From positions 194,100 to 258,099 of the forward strand of contig CAZTBW010000003.1 in the NCBI GenBank assembly GCA_964612555.1: a DNA stretch of 64,000 nucleotides. Direction: 5' to 3'. The first letter of the stretch is position 1; the number at the start of each line of letters is the position of its first letter. The DNA comes from DAOLCO01 sp964612555. GTDB taxonomy: Bacteria > Bdellovibrionota_C > UBA2361 > SZUA-149 > DAOLCO01. The notes beneath the pieces are model-generated. The model had not been told where the DNA came from. It was given only the letters and a program-made list of their open reading frames with translations, and ran no database searches. Positions 43,876 through 52,555 of this stretch are shown here, piece after piece. The translations under genes were made by a program, and so were the position numbers.

Positions 43876-44429
43876 TATTGCCCCCCGAACAGCAACTTCA
43901 AATCAGGGAGACCTGCTACGTACTCCAAACCCTTATCCGTAGGAAACATATGCTTCTGAGCTTCTGCTGTGTATCGAATGTTGGAGGGTTGATATATCTT
44001 GGCAACTTCGGATTCAAGAATGATACTCATAATCGACTCTGCTGCTGTATCTCTGATTTGGTATTTCGAGAAAAAACCAACAAAAATAGGAGTCGGGTTA
44101 GGGATAATGCTTCCTGACCCATCGAAGAGACCTAGACATATAAGACCTTTATTGCTCTGTTTGAAGGAATTTAAAGCTAAGGAGATTAAAGACTGATTCG
44201 CACCGGCAAGAGCAATCTCCATCGTATTATTGTTCATTCCCTCATTTGACTTGATCGAAGACAAACCTCTGAACCAACCATTCCCAACCCACGTTTTTGA
44301 ATCCCAGCTCAGATTATAGGGAGTTGAGGACAGAAGGAGGTCTCCCTCTTCCGTCTCCAGTTCAAACAGATAAAAAGGTCTTACGACCTTTTCGTCAAAA
44401 GCTTCGACCATGTCTTCATGGATGCCCAC
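43875..44429 (-). CDS. DUF2163-like tail assembly/hub protein
   Basis: A 184-residue protein (VRPFYLFELETEEGDLLLSSTPYNLSWDSKTWVGNGW, NKGLICLGLFDGSGSII) matching the DUF2163/BR0599-type tail proteins that follow DUF2460 in many siphophage and GTA-like clusters. It shares its terminal bases with both neighbours. It likely forms part of the tail hub between distal tail and J. Confidence 0.75.
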   Translation of the reverse strand: MGIHEDMVEAFDEKVVRPFYLFELETEEGDLLLSSTPYNLSWDSKTWVGNGWFRGLSSIKSNEGMNNNTMEIALAGANQSLISLALNSFKQSNKGLICLGLFDGSGSIIPNPTPIFVGFFSKYQIRDTAAESIMSIILESEVAKIYQPSNIRYTAEAQKHMFPTDKGLEYVAGLPDLKLLFGGQ

Positions 44430-45040
44430 TACAGAGCCTCCTGAGCCGAAATAGAAATGAGCACCTGCTTTTGCCTATCTATACCCATCGATCTTTGACT
44501 GGAAGCGTTTAAGCGAAAAATGCCCTTAGGTGAAGTCACGATAATTGCAGCATTATCCGCATGAGGTTTTAGTTGCGGGAAAATATCTAAGGTGGCATTT
44601 CCACTCCCATCTGAATTTACGTCATTCAAATTTCGATAAAGCGAGTTTCCGATCTGGAACCAGTCCCCTGCTTTTAATATGTTCGTAACGCTCGAAGTCC
44701 AGCCATCGGTGTTCAGGGAGAACCCCTTTTGATTTGCTCCCTTAACTAACGGGGTACCGGTTGCCACTCCGAGCGGCAGATTCGAAATGTAGTTATCGCC
44801 AAAAGTGAAAGTTCCAAACTGTCCACGTAGCTTTTCAACAAAGGCGATTACAGGAGCAGCTTCTTCCCTGTTCATCCATCTTAAGCTTATGTCCACCGTC
44901 CAGAAACCAGATTGGTAATCATACACTTGTTGCTGTCCAGTATAGGGAGACTGAGAGATTCCAACGGCGCTGCTATGACTGAAAGACACGGCTTCTACAT
45001 ATTGATAACCCGGAAAATCGAGAGGATAAGTAATAGCCAT
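44429..45040 (-). CDS. DUF2460-like distal tail protein
   Basis: A 203-residue protein (YPLDFPGYQYVEAVSFSHSSAVGISQSPYTGQQQVYDY, FWTVDISLRWMNREEAAPVIAFVEKLRGQFGTF), with the DUF2460/distal-tail pattern. It connects the tail tube end to the hub. Between tape measure and DUF2163 genes, as in HK97/GTA-type clusters. Confidence 0.78.
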   Translation of the reverse strand: MAITYPLDFPGYQYVEAVSFSHSSAVGISQSPYTGQQQVYDYQSGFWTVDISLRWMNREEAAPVIAFVEKLRGQFGTFTFGDNYISNLPLGVATGTPLVKGANQKGFSLNTDGWTSSVTNILKAGDWFQIGNSLYRNLNDVNSDGSGNATLDIFPQLKPHADNAAIIVTSPKGIFRLNASSQRSMGIDRQKQVLISISAQEAL

Positions 45041-45042
45041 GA

Positions 45043-48000
45043 TTAATAAGCTCCGGCGAAAACAGGAACTACTCGCCTCATGATCTGATCTTCCATCCGC
45101 ATAATTGCTGCTGTGATCGTTTGATCAACTCCATGACCGGAACCTCGTGCATCCACGTTGATATGAACGTCTCCGCTTTTAACTCTTGATACTTTTGTGT
45201 TCTCAACTGAAGTGGTCGAAAGTTGAGTAGTCTTTACTTGCGAACTGTCTGATAGAAGAGAGAAATCTTTAGGCTTATTGTTCTCTTCGTAGTTAATGCT
45301 GACATTCAGATCGATGCTCTTATTGTTTAACTCGTTCATCTTCTTTTCGAGCTCAGCCAGTGTGAGTGTAGCTTGATTTGCTATCTCGTTGAACTTAGTC
45401 CAACCAAAGCCCAGAGATTCCATGTCAGCGACGACACCGCCGAGAAGTCGATCTGACGCTTCGAGGATTTGATCAAAGCTGGTGATTCCCCTTTGTGCAA
45501 GCGCTTGGAAGAAAGCATCAATGTCAGCCATGTTGTATTCACCGCTATCAATCATGTGCTGTCTAAGCTCTGCGAGGCTCGTAATGCCTTTTTCTTTCGC
45601 TTCGATTATGAAGTTCTGTATCCCATACAAAGCAGACATACCTCGCCCGGCTGAGTCGGTGAGCTGCCTCCATGCACCCGTCATATCAGCAATCCCGATG
45701 AGCCCTTCGCCGGTTAAGTCCTCGATAGACTGCATGTATGTTTCAACTGTGTGCCAGGACTGCTGACCGCTTCTCCCGATCTTGATAAATGCCTCTTCCA
45801 GGTCTTGAGCCCCGATTCCCATTTCCTTCAACATCAACCTTGCATTATCGAGATTCCCGACGAGGTTCTCAGCAAGCACTACGCCAATCTGACCTGCGAC
45901 ATCTTGATTTTTACCCGCGAATTCTGACATCGCAGAACCAAGCGCCTGAAAAGCTTGTCCTCCCTGCTGACCGAAAGTATTCCAGTATTGATCAGCCCAA
46001 CCGGGACCTGCGATTTGACCTGGGCGGATAGGGTCTTCTCCATCGAGGAGCTGATTCAATTCGCCGCTTGGAGAGGTTCCCGTAACTTGGCTAACCGCGA
46101 GAGAAAATCCCTGAGTAATCGCCGCGGTGTACCCATCTACCGCAACATTTCGAACGCTTGACCAAAAACTACTTGAAGGTTTTGTATTGAAACGATTTTT
46201 GTTTCCAAGAACGATATTTCCTTGTTCAGTAAGAAAAGGAAGATAAGAACCTCCGATCTTTCCCTCTATCCAACCAACAATATCCTTTCTCATGTTGGTG
46301 TCTTTGTTTGTGCTTTTTCCGAAAGAACCTGCAAGAAGACCGGCACCTGCACCAACGACTCCACCGATAGCAGCGCCCCAGCCAGGCAGAACCATGTTTC
46401 CAACTGAAGCTCCAAGTACCGCTCCGGAGATTAAACCCCCGGCTTGATCTCTTTTGTTGTCTGAAAGATTTTGAGAAAGCGTCGTTATGCCATAAGCCAT
46501 ACCAAGATCGGAAGCCATCGAGGCAAGGTCAGAAAAATCTCCCCCTAACAATTTCGAGAACCCACCATCTTTAAAGAATCCTTGCAGATTTGTCTGAAAG
46601 CTGTTTGCAAAGACAGAACCTACAGACTTGGCAAGACTGACAAAAGAATCGGATGAGAAACCATCTTCTATTCCATCCATTAATGCTTTTGTGATTCCAC
46701 GAGCAAGAAAATTGGGAAGTTCGCTGAAAGAATCTCTTGATTTTTTCGTTCCCTCATCGGTTCCTTTTTGTACAGAACGACTGATTTGATCAGTTCGGTA
46801 CTGAGCTTCTGCATCGATCAATTTTTTCGACTCTTCCGTAATGACTCCACCAGAATCAATATGCGCTTCCTCAATCCCTCTGCGAAGAGCTTGGTATATC
46901 TCTTCCCTAATGGAGTCGATTGTCTTTTGAGAAGCATCAGAGTCGATTGCTCCTTGGAGGCTGGATTTTAGAAAATCGAAATCAGCATCACGACTAGACT
47001 TAACGACTGTCGCACGTAAGGAGTCCAGAGCTTTCTTCGCTTTTTCGATTTTTTTTGCAGCTTCTTCTGCGTTTTCGCCGAGACCTGCGATGTTCGTATC
47101 AGGAGGTAAGCCTAGAAGCTTTCTGAATTGACCAGTGGCTTCTTCAATAGAAGAAGCGAAGCCAAGCGTTTCCTCTTTTGCGTCTTTTTGTGTTGGGATG
47201 TATTCCTTCTTTTGATACTCCGCAACTTCAATCAATGGAGCTTTAAAATCAGAAATTAAACTAGGAATAGAAAGACTTGAACCAGTAATTAAGTTGTGCC
47301 CAGTTACAATGGGACCATACACAGTATCAACAAAATCAAGAAAAACATTCTTTATCTTGTTAACAAAGTCGGTTGCGTATTGAATCCCTTTATTTAAAAT
47401 TTGGGGGAAAGTTTCTGACCAAAATTTATTATTCGCTTCTCCTAGGTTGTGGTTTGCTTCCTTAATCCACTCCCACGCTGAAGAAATCTCATCCCTGAAA
47501 TAGATTACTGCGGCGACTGTCACTCCGATTGCTAAGACAAGACCACCGCCGATCAATAAAGAGGTAGTTCCGACGATTGCAGCAAGTGACCCAAAGGCTA
47601 TAATTAAAGGACCAGTGATAGCGACAGCGGCACCGAACCCAACAATAACCTCTTTTACCGGGGTACTTAAACTCTCAAACCACTTAAAGGATTCGGCAAG
47701 CTTACTGTTTACAAATGTAATTGCGGGAGCCATTTCTTTTCCAAAAGAAACACCCGCCGCAAAAGCTATGTTTCTCGTAATGCTTAATTGAGAAGCTAGG
47801 GTCTTGTATCGTTCTTCCGACTCCTTCATTAAAGCTACGTTTTCATGAAAGGCGGCATTTCCCAAATCCATAGCAGTTGCCAGCTTCCCTGCGTCGATAG
47901 AAAGGTTTCTAAACGCCAAGCTTGTTCTGACCTCATCTATACCAACCTCTTTAAGAAGCTGAGAGATATCTTGTTTGGCTTTGTTCGCTTTCTCTAGTCC

Positions 48001-48813
48001 ATGAACAAATTTCAAAAAAGCACCTGCAGAAGACCCCTCCCATGCTTTCTTAAAATCCTCTCCTATAATCTTGGAATAGGCTTTGAGTTTGTCCGAATTT
48101 GATCTGACCGCACTGTCCATCGCAGCCAAAGTTTTCATCATTGCGGTTCCACCAGCTTCCGCAGCAACGCCAGTCTGTGACAATGCAGCAGAGAGACCAA
48201 CTATCTCACCATGAGTTAAGCCAGCTTGATGAGCGGTCGCTGCAAGCCTTGAAGCCATTTCAACGATGTCTTTTTCGGTTGTTGCCGTTTTGTTTCCAAC
48301 GTCAACAATAGCAGACCCAAGATTACTAAATTGTGTCTGATTCAACTGAGTGACGTTTGCGAGCTTAGCTAAAGCCATTGACGCTTCATCTGCTGAAAGA
48401 TTAGTCGAATCTCCAAGCCTCACCATTGTCTCAGTAAAGCTCAAAATATTCTCTTCCTGAATACCTAACTGCCCTGCGTTCTCTGCAACTTTTGCAATCT
48501 CAATAGCGCTAGTAGGTAAGCGCTTGGACATATCAAGGATGCCCTTTTCGAGCTTCTTAAAGCCAGCTTCTGATGTATCAACTGTCTTTCGCACCCCTGC
48601 AAATGCAGATTCAAAATCAATAGCTGCTTTTGCAGAGAGAGTTCCAATCGCAGCAATGGGGGCAGACAAAGAAAGAGAAATATCCTTCCCAACAGATTTT
48701 AAATCTCTACCTAATTTTCTAAGGTCTTTTTGAAGATTGGCAGCACCTCGTGCAACATCTTCTGAGTTAAGCGAAACACCGATTCTGAGACCACCAATGT
48801 TAAGCTGCGCCAT
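45043..48813 (-). CDS. Tail tape measure protein
   Basis: A 1256-residue protein setting tail length. The N-terminal TP901-type core is clear: SLSLSAPIAAIGTLSAKAAIDFESAFAGVRKTVDTS, TQLNQTQFSNLGSAIVDVGNKTATTEKDIVEMASRLA. A hydrophobic block (about 385-440) is the usual membrane-active segment. The Gly-rich part (about 780-830) and helical tail follow. It overlaps the upstream chaperone gene by 14 bases. Confidence 0.93.
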   Translation of the reverse strand: MAQLNIGGLRIGVSLNSEDVARGAANLQKDLRKLGRDLKSVGKDISLSLSAPIAAIGTLSAKAAIDFESAFAGVRKTVDTSEAGFKKLEKGILDMSKRLPTSAIEIAKVAENAGQLGIQEENILSFTETMVRLGDSTNLSADEASMALAKLANVTQLNQTQFSNLGSAIVDVGNKTATTEKDIVEMASRLAATAHQAGLTHGEIVGLSAALSQTGVAAEAGGTAMMKTLAAMDSAVRSNSDKLKAYSKIIGEDFKKAWEGSSAGAFLKFVHGLEKANKAKQDISQLLKEVGIDEVRTSLAFRNLSIDAGKLATAMDLGNAAFHENVALMKESEERYKTLASQLSITRNIAFAAGVSFGKEMAPAITFVNSKLAESFKWFESLSTPVKEVIVGFGAAVAITGPLIIAFGSLAAIVGTTSLLIGGGLVLAIGVTVAAVIYFRDEISSAWEWIKEANHNLGEANNKFWSETFPQILNKGIQYATDFVNKIKNVFLDFVDTVYGPIVTGHNLITGSSLSIPSLISDFKAPLIEVAEYQKKEYIPTQKDAKEETLGFASSIEEATGQFRKLLGLPPDTNIAGLGENAEEAAKKIEKAKKALDSLRATVVKSSRDADFDFLKSSLQGAIDSDASQKTIDSIREEIYQALRRGIEEAHIDSGGVITEESKKLIDAEAQYRTDQISRSVQKGTDEGTKKSRDSFSELPNFLARGITKALMDGIEDGFSSDSFVSLAKSVGSVFANSFQTNLQGFFKDGGFSKLLGGDFSDLASMASDLGMAYGITTLSQNLSDNKRDQAGGLISGAVLGASVGNMVLPGWGAAIGGVVGAGAGLLAGSFGKSTNKDTNMRKDIVGWIEGKIGGSYLPFLTEQGNIVLGNKNRFNTKPSSSFWSSVRNVAVDGYTAAITQGFSLAVSQVTGTSPSGELNQLLDGEDPIRPGQIAGPGWADQYWNTFGQQGGQAFQALGSAMSEFAGKNQDVAGQIGVVLAENLVGNLDNARLMLKEMGIGAQDLEEAFIKIGRSGQQSWHTVETYMQSIEDLTGEGLIGIADMTGAWRQLTDSAGRGMSALYGIQNFIIEAKEKGITSLAELRQHMIDSGEYNMADIDAFFQALAQRGITSFDQILEASDRLLGGVVADMESLGFGWTKFNEIANQATLTLAELEKKMNELNNKSIDLNVSINYEENNKPKDFSLLSDSSQVKTTQLSTTSVENTKVSRVKSGDVHINVDARGSGHGVDQTITAAIMRMEDQIMRRVVPVFAGAY

Positions 48814-49099
48814 CTTTCCTTCTCGCCTCTAATGCTGCATTTCTCATCCTCAGGTTTGCTTTTAGGAGCTCAAAGCTTCCACTGCTAGTCTGCTTTGAAG
48901 TTCTCTTGCTCGTTGTTTTTAAGCGCTCAAACCAATCACCCAACTTTGCCCTTTTCTCTCCCAGTCCTCGCCTGACAATAAAAGCAAGGACACCACTCCT
49001 GTAATCTTTCTCCGTCTGAACCTCTTCATACCTATCAATCAACGCAACGTACTGAGCAAAATTCAGATCCCAGAACTCCTCAGAAGACAGACCGAGCAC
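48800..49099 (-). CDS. Tail assembly chaperone, T-like part expressed by -1 frameshift
   Basis: A 99-codon frame whose apparent start (GTG) has no binding site. In frame it is open upstream through to the A-run of the G-like gene. EEFWDLNFAQYVALIDRYEE is typical of the T part of G/T chaperones. Best read as the C-terminal part of a G-T fusion. Confidence 0.75.
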   Translation of the reverse strand: MLGLSSEEFWDLNFAQYVALIDRYEEVQTEKDYRSGVLAFIVRRGLGEKRAKLGDWFERLKTTSKRTSKQTSSGSFELLKANLRMRNAALEARRKDGAA

Positions 49100-49140
49100 G
49101 TACCTTGAAAAGCTCCAGTGAAAGAGATAGTCAAAATCCT

Positions 49141-49548
49141 CTACTCCTCTTCCTTGGCTACTTCTGTTTTCTTTTCCTTTTTTTTTGCTGAAGAACTCTC
49201 CTTGGGCTGAGTAAGTGCGATCGCTGGTTGAATAATGTCATTGATGAGATATGGAAAATCAGAAAGGTCTAAAGAGTCCAAAAGATCATCAAGTACCTTC
49301 TTTACTTTCTCATCGGGAAGACCGTTTGCATCAACCTCTCCGTCAAGCTCTTTGTTGTCAGGGATTAAACCTGCCCACAAAACCGCAGCAATATCCTCCG
49401 CATCAAACAAATCCAACTTACCAGCGATCAGACTTCTTCCGCGCAAACGCTTAAAGACAGCACAAGACCTTAGATTGAATCTAAATGACATCTTCTTTCC
49501 AAGCAGCTCTACTGTGATAGAAGGTTTAACCTTTGACAGCGAATCCAT
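49141..49548 (-). CDS. Tail assembly chaperone, G-like, with slippery A-run
   Basis: A 135-residue protein (PSITVELLGKKMSFRFNLRSCAVFKRLRGRSLIAGKLD) located between the tube and tape-measure genes, the position of lambda gpG. Near its 3' end nine A on the minus strand (49178-49186) form A-AAA-AAA-G; a -1 shift there enters the downstream frame without a stop up to 48800. The unshifted product ends with KEEE and TAG. Confidence 0.82.
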   Translation of the reverse strand: MDSLSKVKPSITVELLGKKMSFRFNLRSCAVFKRLRGRSLIAGKLDLFDAEDIAAVLWAGLIPDNKELDGEVDANGLPDEKVKKVLDDLLDSLDLSDFPYLINDIIQPAIALTQPKESSSAKKKEKKTEVAKEEE

Positions 49549-49555
49549 ATTTCTC

Positions 49556-49972
49556 CTACGTAAATGTTACATCATCGTGAATTTCTAAATTGACTGACAT
49601 CTCAACCCAACCGTCCGGGTTATCAGAAAAATCGACGCCTACATAAGCAGAAAAGGCAAGTTGCTCTGCTCCTGCATCCTGTTTGATTATTTTAAAATTT
49701 TTCAACGTATTCGCAGCAGCAGCAGCTACAAGTGCAGCGTGCTGAGTATCACTTGAATCATAAAGAACGGTGAAGGTAACAGGAGTATAAGTTACACCCG
49801 TGGCTCTTTTGATGTCGTTTTGTTGAGAATGAACTTTTGCCGTAATAATACTCGGCTCAATCCCACCTCCATCAGGACCAGACGTAATATTGTCAATATC
49901 GGCGAAAGTTTCGGCGCTCCCTCCGTTCCCGATTTGAACCTTAGCTCCATGCGCTGAGTTTGCTTGTGCCAT
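49556..49972 (-). CDS. Major tail (tube) protein
   Basis: A 138-residue protein of typical tube composition (SGPDGGGIEPSIITAKVHSQQNDIKRATGVTYTPVTFTVLYDSSD, GVDFSDNPDGWVEMSVNLEIHDDVTFT). It precedes the G/T chaperone, as in lambda-like tails. Short for the family but complete. Confidence 0.8.
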   Translation of the reverse strand: MAQANSAHGAKVQIGNGGSAETFADIDNITSGPDGGGIEPSIITAKVHSQQNDIKRATGVTYTPVTFTVLYDSSDTQHAALVAAAAANTLKNFKIIKQDAGAEQLAFSAYVGVDFSDNPDGWVEMSVNLEIHDDVTFT

Positions 49973-50006
49973 CTAAAATCTCCAAAAACTATACGGTTTC
50001 AGAGAT

Positions 50007-50046
50007 AATTCTAGGGTCAGTTAACTCCCAGTCTAGATGTCGTTTT
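50007..50046. repeat. Late-operon boundary repeat, copy B
   Basis: A 40-bp sequence matching 53922-53961 at 38 positions, beginning AATTCTAGGGTCAGTTAACTC. It lies between the tail-tube and DUF3168 genes; its last bases reach the 3' end of the DUF3168 gene. Confidence 0.75.
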
Positions 50047-50440
50047 AGATAGTTTCTCGATATTTTATGCGGAACTCCATGATTGTGCTGAACAGTTCTT
50101 GATGGTGAGCGTAGCCATCTCTCTCCTGCATGCACTGCGAGAATAGAACCGCAACGGTTCCAGCTGTACCTTTATAACCATGAAGCCTTCTCCTGACTGC
50201 TTCAGCTAATGCTCTGAGATTTGCGACTGTATCTGAGTATATCGTGATCTGAATTAAGGCTGTTGCAACGCCAATAGAACCCGAATGAGGAAGTTCGTTT
50301 CTTGATGTGTTGATTCGATAAAATACTATAGCAGGGACAGTAGTCTCCTGCTCAAGAAGCCCATTATAGACCCGACCAGAGACAATGCTCGTAATTGCGG
50401 GGTCGGTAGAAAGCCGACTATATACTGCTTTCTCGATCAT
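50045..50440 (-). CDS. Tail terminator-like protein (DUF3168)
   Basis: A 131-residue protein matching DUF3168: MIEKAVYSRLSTDPAITSIVSGRVYNGLLEQETTVPAIVFYRI and VALIQITIYSDTVANLRALAEAVRRRLHGY. These cap the tail tube and join the head connector. Overlaps the HK97 gp10-like gene by four bases. The 3' end runs into the late-operon boundary repeat. Confidence 0.83.
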   Translation of the reverse strand: MIEKAVYSRLSTDPAITSIVSGRVYNGLLEQETTVPAIVFYRINTSRNELPHSGSIGVATALIQITIYSDTVANLRALAEAVRRRLHGYKGTAGTVAVLFSQCMQERDGYAHHQELFSTIMEFRIKYRETI

Positions 50441-50898
50441 ATTTTACCTCGCTTAGCGAGTCTATTTAATGCTCTCTCTACTGCTTTAGCTGCTATTTCT
50501 TCATACTGTTTTTCGTTTTCGTATAAAGCAGGTCTAAGAAATGGTTGAGGCGGAATGAACTTGATTGTTTTTTGGAGATATTTCCCGACAACAAGATCAT
50601 GCCCAAATTCAATTAAGTTAGAATGATACCCTTTCTTCCCCCCGCTCCTGCTAGCGGTAACGAACGCAACCATCGCATGCTTGCCCATTATTCGAACGGA
50701 CCGAGTGAGGGAGTTTGCAAGGTTTCCCGTCTCTCCGACAGGGACTTTAGTTACGGCGCTGCCGTACATTAGGTTGGAGACTTGCCGCATCGCAAGCCTT
50801 GCCTGCTTCAATCGTATTTCTGGCTCAAGCTTATTTAGTTGCTTAATAATATCCTCAATTCCATCAATCGTAAACCGAACACTATTTCTCCTGCTCAT
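50437..50898 (-). CDS. HK97 gp10-like head-tail joining protein
   Basis: A 153-residue protein of the HK97 gp10 family (SVRFTIDGIEDIIKQLNKLEPEIRLKQARLAMRQVSNLMYGSAVTKVPVGETGNLANSL, HSNLIEFGHD, PPQPFLRPALYENEKQ). Placed between DUF3168 and the head-closure gene with four-base overlaps on both sides. Confidence 0.87.
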   Translation of the reverse strand: MSRRNSVRFTIDGIEDIIKQLNKLEPEIRLKQARLAMRQVSNLMYGSAVTKVPVGETGNLANSLTRSVRIMGKHAMVAFVTASRSGGKKGYHSNLIEFGHDLVVGKYLQKTIKFIPPQPFLRPALYENEKQYEEIAAKAVERALNRLAKRGKI

Positions 50899-51191
50899 TT
50901 GCTCACCACCCCCGTTACTTCAAGCGTCTCTCTCAGTCCGATCTCCCGAATATAAGAAATGTCATACTTATCGCCATCATAAGAAATGCGATCTTTCACA
51001 CTGATGTCCTTGAGAAAATGCATGTAAAACAGAACCGTCCGAATAGAATTATCCTTGTCAGTACCAAAAACTTCACGACCGGAAATGGGCTTTATATTCG
51101 CATAGACCGTCTTATGAGTCGCCCAGGTCCTCAGGGGTTCTCCGAATTGACCTTGAGAACTAACAAAGCGCTCAATAACGATTTTTCGCAT
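50895..51191 (-). CDS. Head closure / head-tail adaptor protein
   Basis: A 98-residue protein started at ATG 51191 (MRKIVIERFVSSQGQFGEPLRTW); the open frame extends to 51251 inside the upstream gene. VYANIKPISGREVFGTDKDNS and ISYDGDKYDISYIREIG fit the SPP1 gp16/HK97 head-tail adaptor family. It seals the connector below the portal. Confidence 0.8.
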   Translation of the reverse strand: MRKIVIERFVSSQGQFGEPLRTWATHKTVYANIKPISGREVFGTDKDNSIRTVLFYMHFLKDISVKDRISYDGDKYDISYIREIGLRETLEVTGVVSK

Positions 51192-51201
51192 GTGTCCAAC
51201 A

Positions 51202-51777
51202 TTACGCACTCGGCACCTTCTCCCATACCTTGAACGGAAACAATAACGCATGAAACCAAGAAGGGGTCTTTACAGCTTCCTTCTCAACCAGTTCTCTTTC
51301 GTGATAGTAGAACTTCACTAGAGACTTTGCTGCTACAATGATATTTTTCGGAACTTCTTCTGGCTCCCAGCCAACGTCATAAACTAAAACGACAGACCCT
51401 TTTTCTTTGTTCGTTTTGTGCCATGAACTATTTGGCTTCCGGAGGATTACTCCCGGCTCCTTTTTTATTTGAAGATCGTAAATAGAAGGGTCAACGTCCT
51501 GCATGTCCCCGTTCTCATCACGATACTGAAAAGATACCAGACTTGCGATTTTATCTTTTGGGAAGGTGATATCCCAATAAGGGAAACCATCCAAAGTCAT
51601 TTTAAATCTTTTTTTTGCAACCGTTCTTTGAGTGTAAGTTTCGATTTGTTCTCTTGCTAAAACAATTAGAGTTTCCAGATAATCATTATCGTCGTTTTCA
51701 GTATAACGACAGTAGAGCTTTGCCTCTTCAAGGGTCATCAGCTCGTCTTCTGGACCAGAGACTTCCTCTATTGTCAT
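51202..51777 (-). CDS. Head-tail connector protein (gp6-like)
   Basis: A 191-residue protein: LMTLEEAKLYCRYTENDDNDYLETLIVLAREQIETYTQR is the conserved gp6-type start. YDVGWEPEEVPKNIIVAAKSLVKFYYHERE completes the fold. It binds the portal ring. Ten bases lie before the next gene. Confidence 0.87.
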   Translation of the reverse strand: MTIEEVSGPEDELMTLEEAKLYCRYTENDDNDYLETLIVLAREQIETYTQRTVAKKRFKMTLDGFPYWDITFPKDKIASLVSFQYRDENGDMQDVDPSIYDLQIKKEPGVILRKPNSSWHKTNKEKGSVVLVYDVGWEPEEVPKNIIVAAKSLVKFYYHERELVEKEAVKTPSWFHALLFPFKVWEKVPSA

Positions 51778-51835
51778 CGTCCCTCCTTGCCTCGACTTGC
51801 GCCTCTCTCAGACAAGAAAGGCTCTGATGTTCTAA

Positions 51836-52063
51836 CTAACCTTTCTTGGAAGCTTTTTTTTTATCCGACTCGCTCGCATCGGTGTCAGAAGCGAGCGATG
51901 GCTCTACTCCTTTTTGAGATTTAAGCATCTCAGGAGAATAATCAGAGTAATAACAAGCAGCACCACTCTCAACTGCTCTTCTGGCAGAAAAAGAGTTCAG
52001 ACAAACAACCTCACCTGCTTGAACTCCATTGACGGAAGATAGATATACTACTCTGATATTCAC
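51836..52063 (-). CDS. Small hypothetical phage head-region protein
   Basis: A 75-residue protein, N-terminally structured (NIRVVYLSSVNGVQAGEVVCLNSFSARRAVESGAACYY) with a disordered Ser/Lys tail. The N-terminal part looks like the small 'phage head fibre/connector accessory' proteins near gp6, but no family is claimed. Confidence 0.65.
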   Translation of the reverse strand: MNIRVVYLSSVNGVQAGEVVCLNSFSARRAVESGAACYYSDYSPEMLKSQKGVEPSLASDTDASESDKKKASKKG

Positions 52064-52073
52064 AAAGACCCCC

Positions 52074-52541
52074 TTAAATCATCGATGGTAGATTATCGCC
52101 GGCATATTTTGGAGCTGCTCCAAGAACAAGGATGGCTCCTGCAACAGGAGCATCTACAACTTCGACTGCTTTTAGGTGGAACCAAGGCTTACCTTCTGGA
52201 GCTTGAGAAGAGTCAACTTCCACGATGTACATCTCCGACCCGCCCGCAACGGAAGTGAAACCGGAAGCAGCCGCGTGAGTGATATCACCCGCCGTATCAC
52301 CTACCGCCACTCTCCTGTAGGAAAATGGAATAGCTTCTGCCCCAGTTCTTGAAGCATCGCTCGAACACTCCACAGTAAAAGTTGAGGTACCAGTGTCTCC
52401 CGCACCTTTCTGAACAATAAATGCAGCCTTCTGGTATTTTCCCAGATTTATACTATCGCTGTACTTAGTGCCAGAAAAAGCATCTGCTACTGGGTCAAGA
52501 CCCTTAGCAAATTTAATGGTTTCTGAAATTAAATCACTCAT
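52074..52541 (-). CDS. Putative head decoration or accessory protein
   Basis: A 155-residue, Ala/Gly-rich protein (SINLGKYQKAAFIVQKGAGDTGTSTFTVECSSDASRTGAEAIPF, MYIVEVDSSQ) directly downstream of the major capsid gene (14-base gap), the usual site of decoration proteins. The beta-rich pattern fits; identity is inferred from position. Confidence 0.6.
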   Translation of the reverse strand: MSDLISETIKFAKGLDPVADAFSGTKYSDSINLGKYQKAAFIVQKGAGDTGTSTFTVECSSDASRTGAEAIPFSYRRVAVGDTAGDITHAAASGFTSVAGGSEMYIVEVDSSQAPEGKPWFHLKAVEVVDAPVAGAILVLGAAPKYAGDNLPSMI

Positions 52542-52555
52542 CTTAACTCTCCTTA

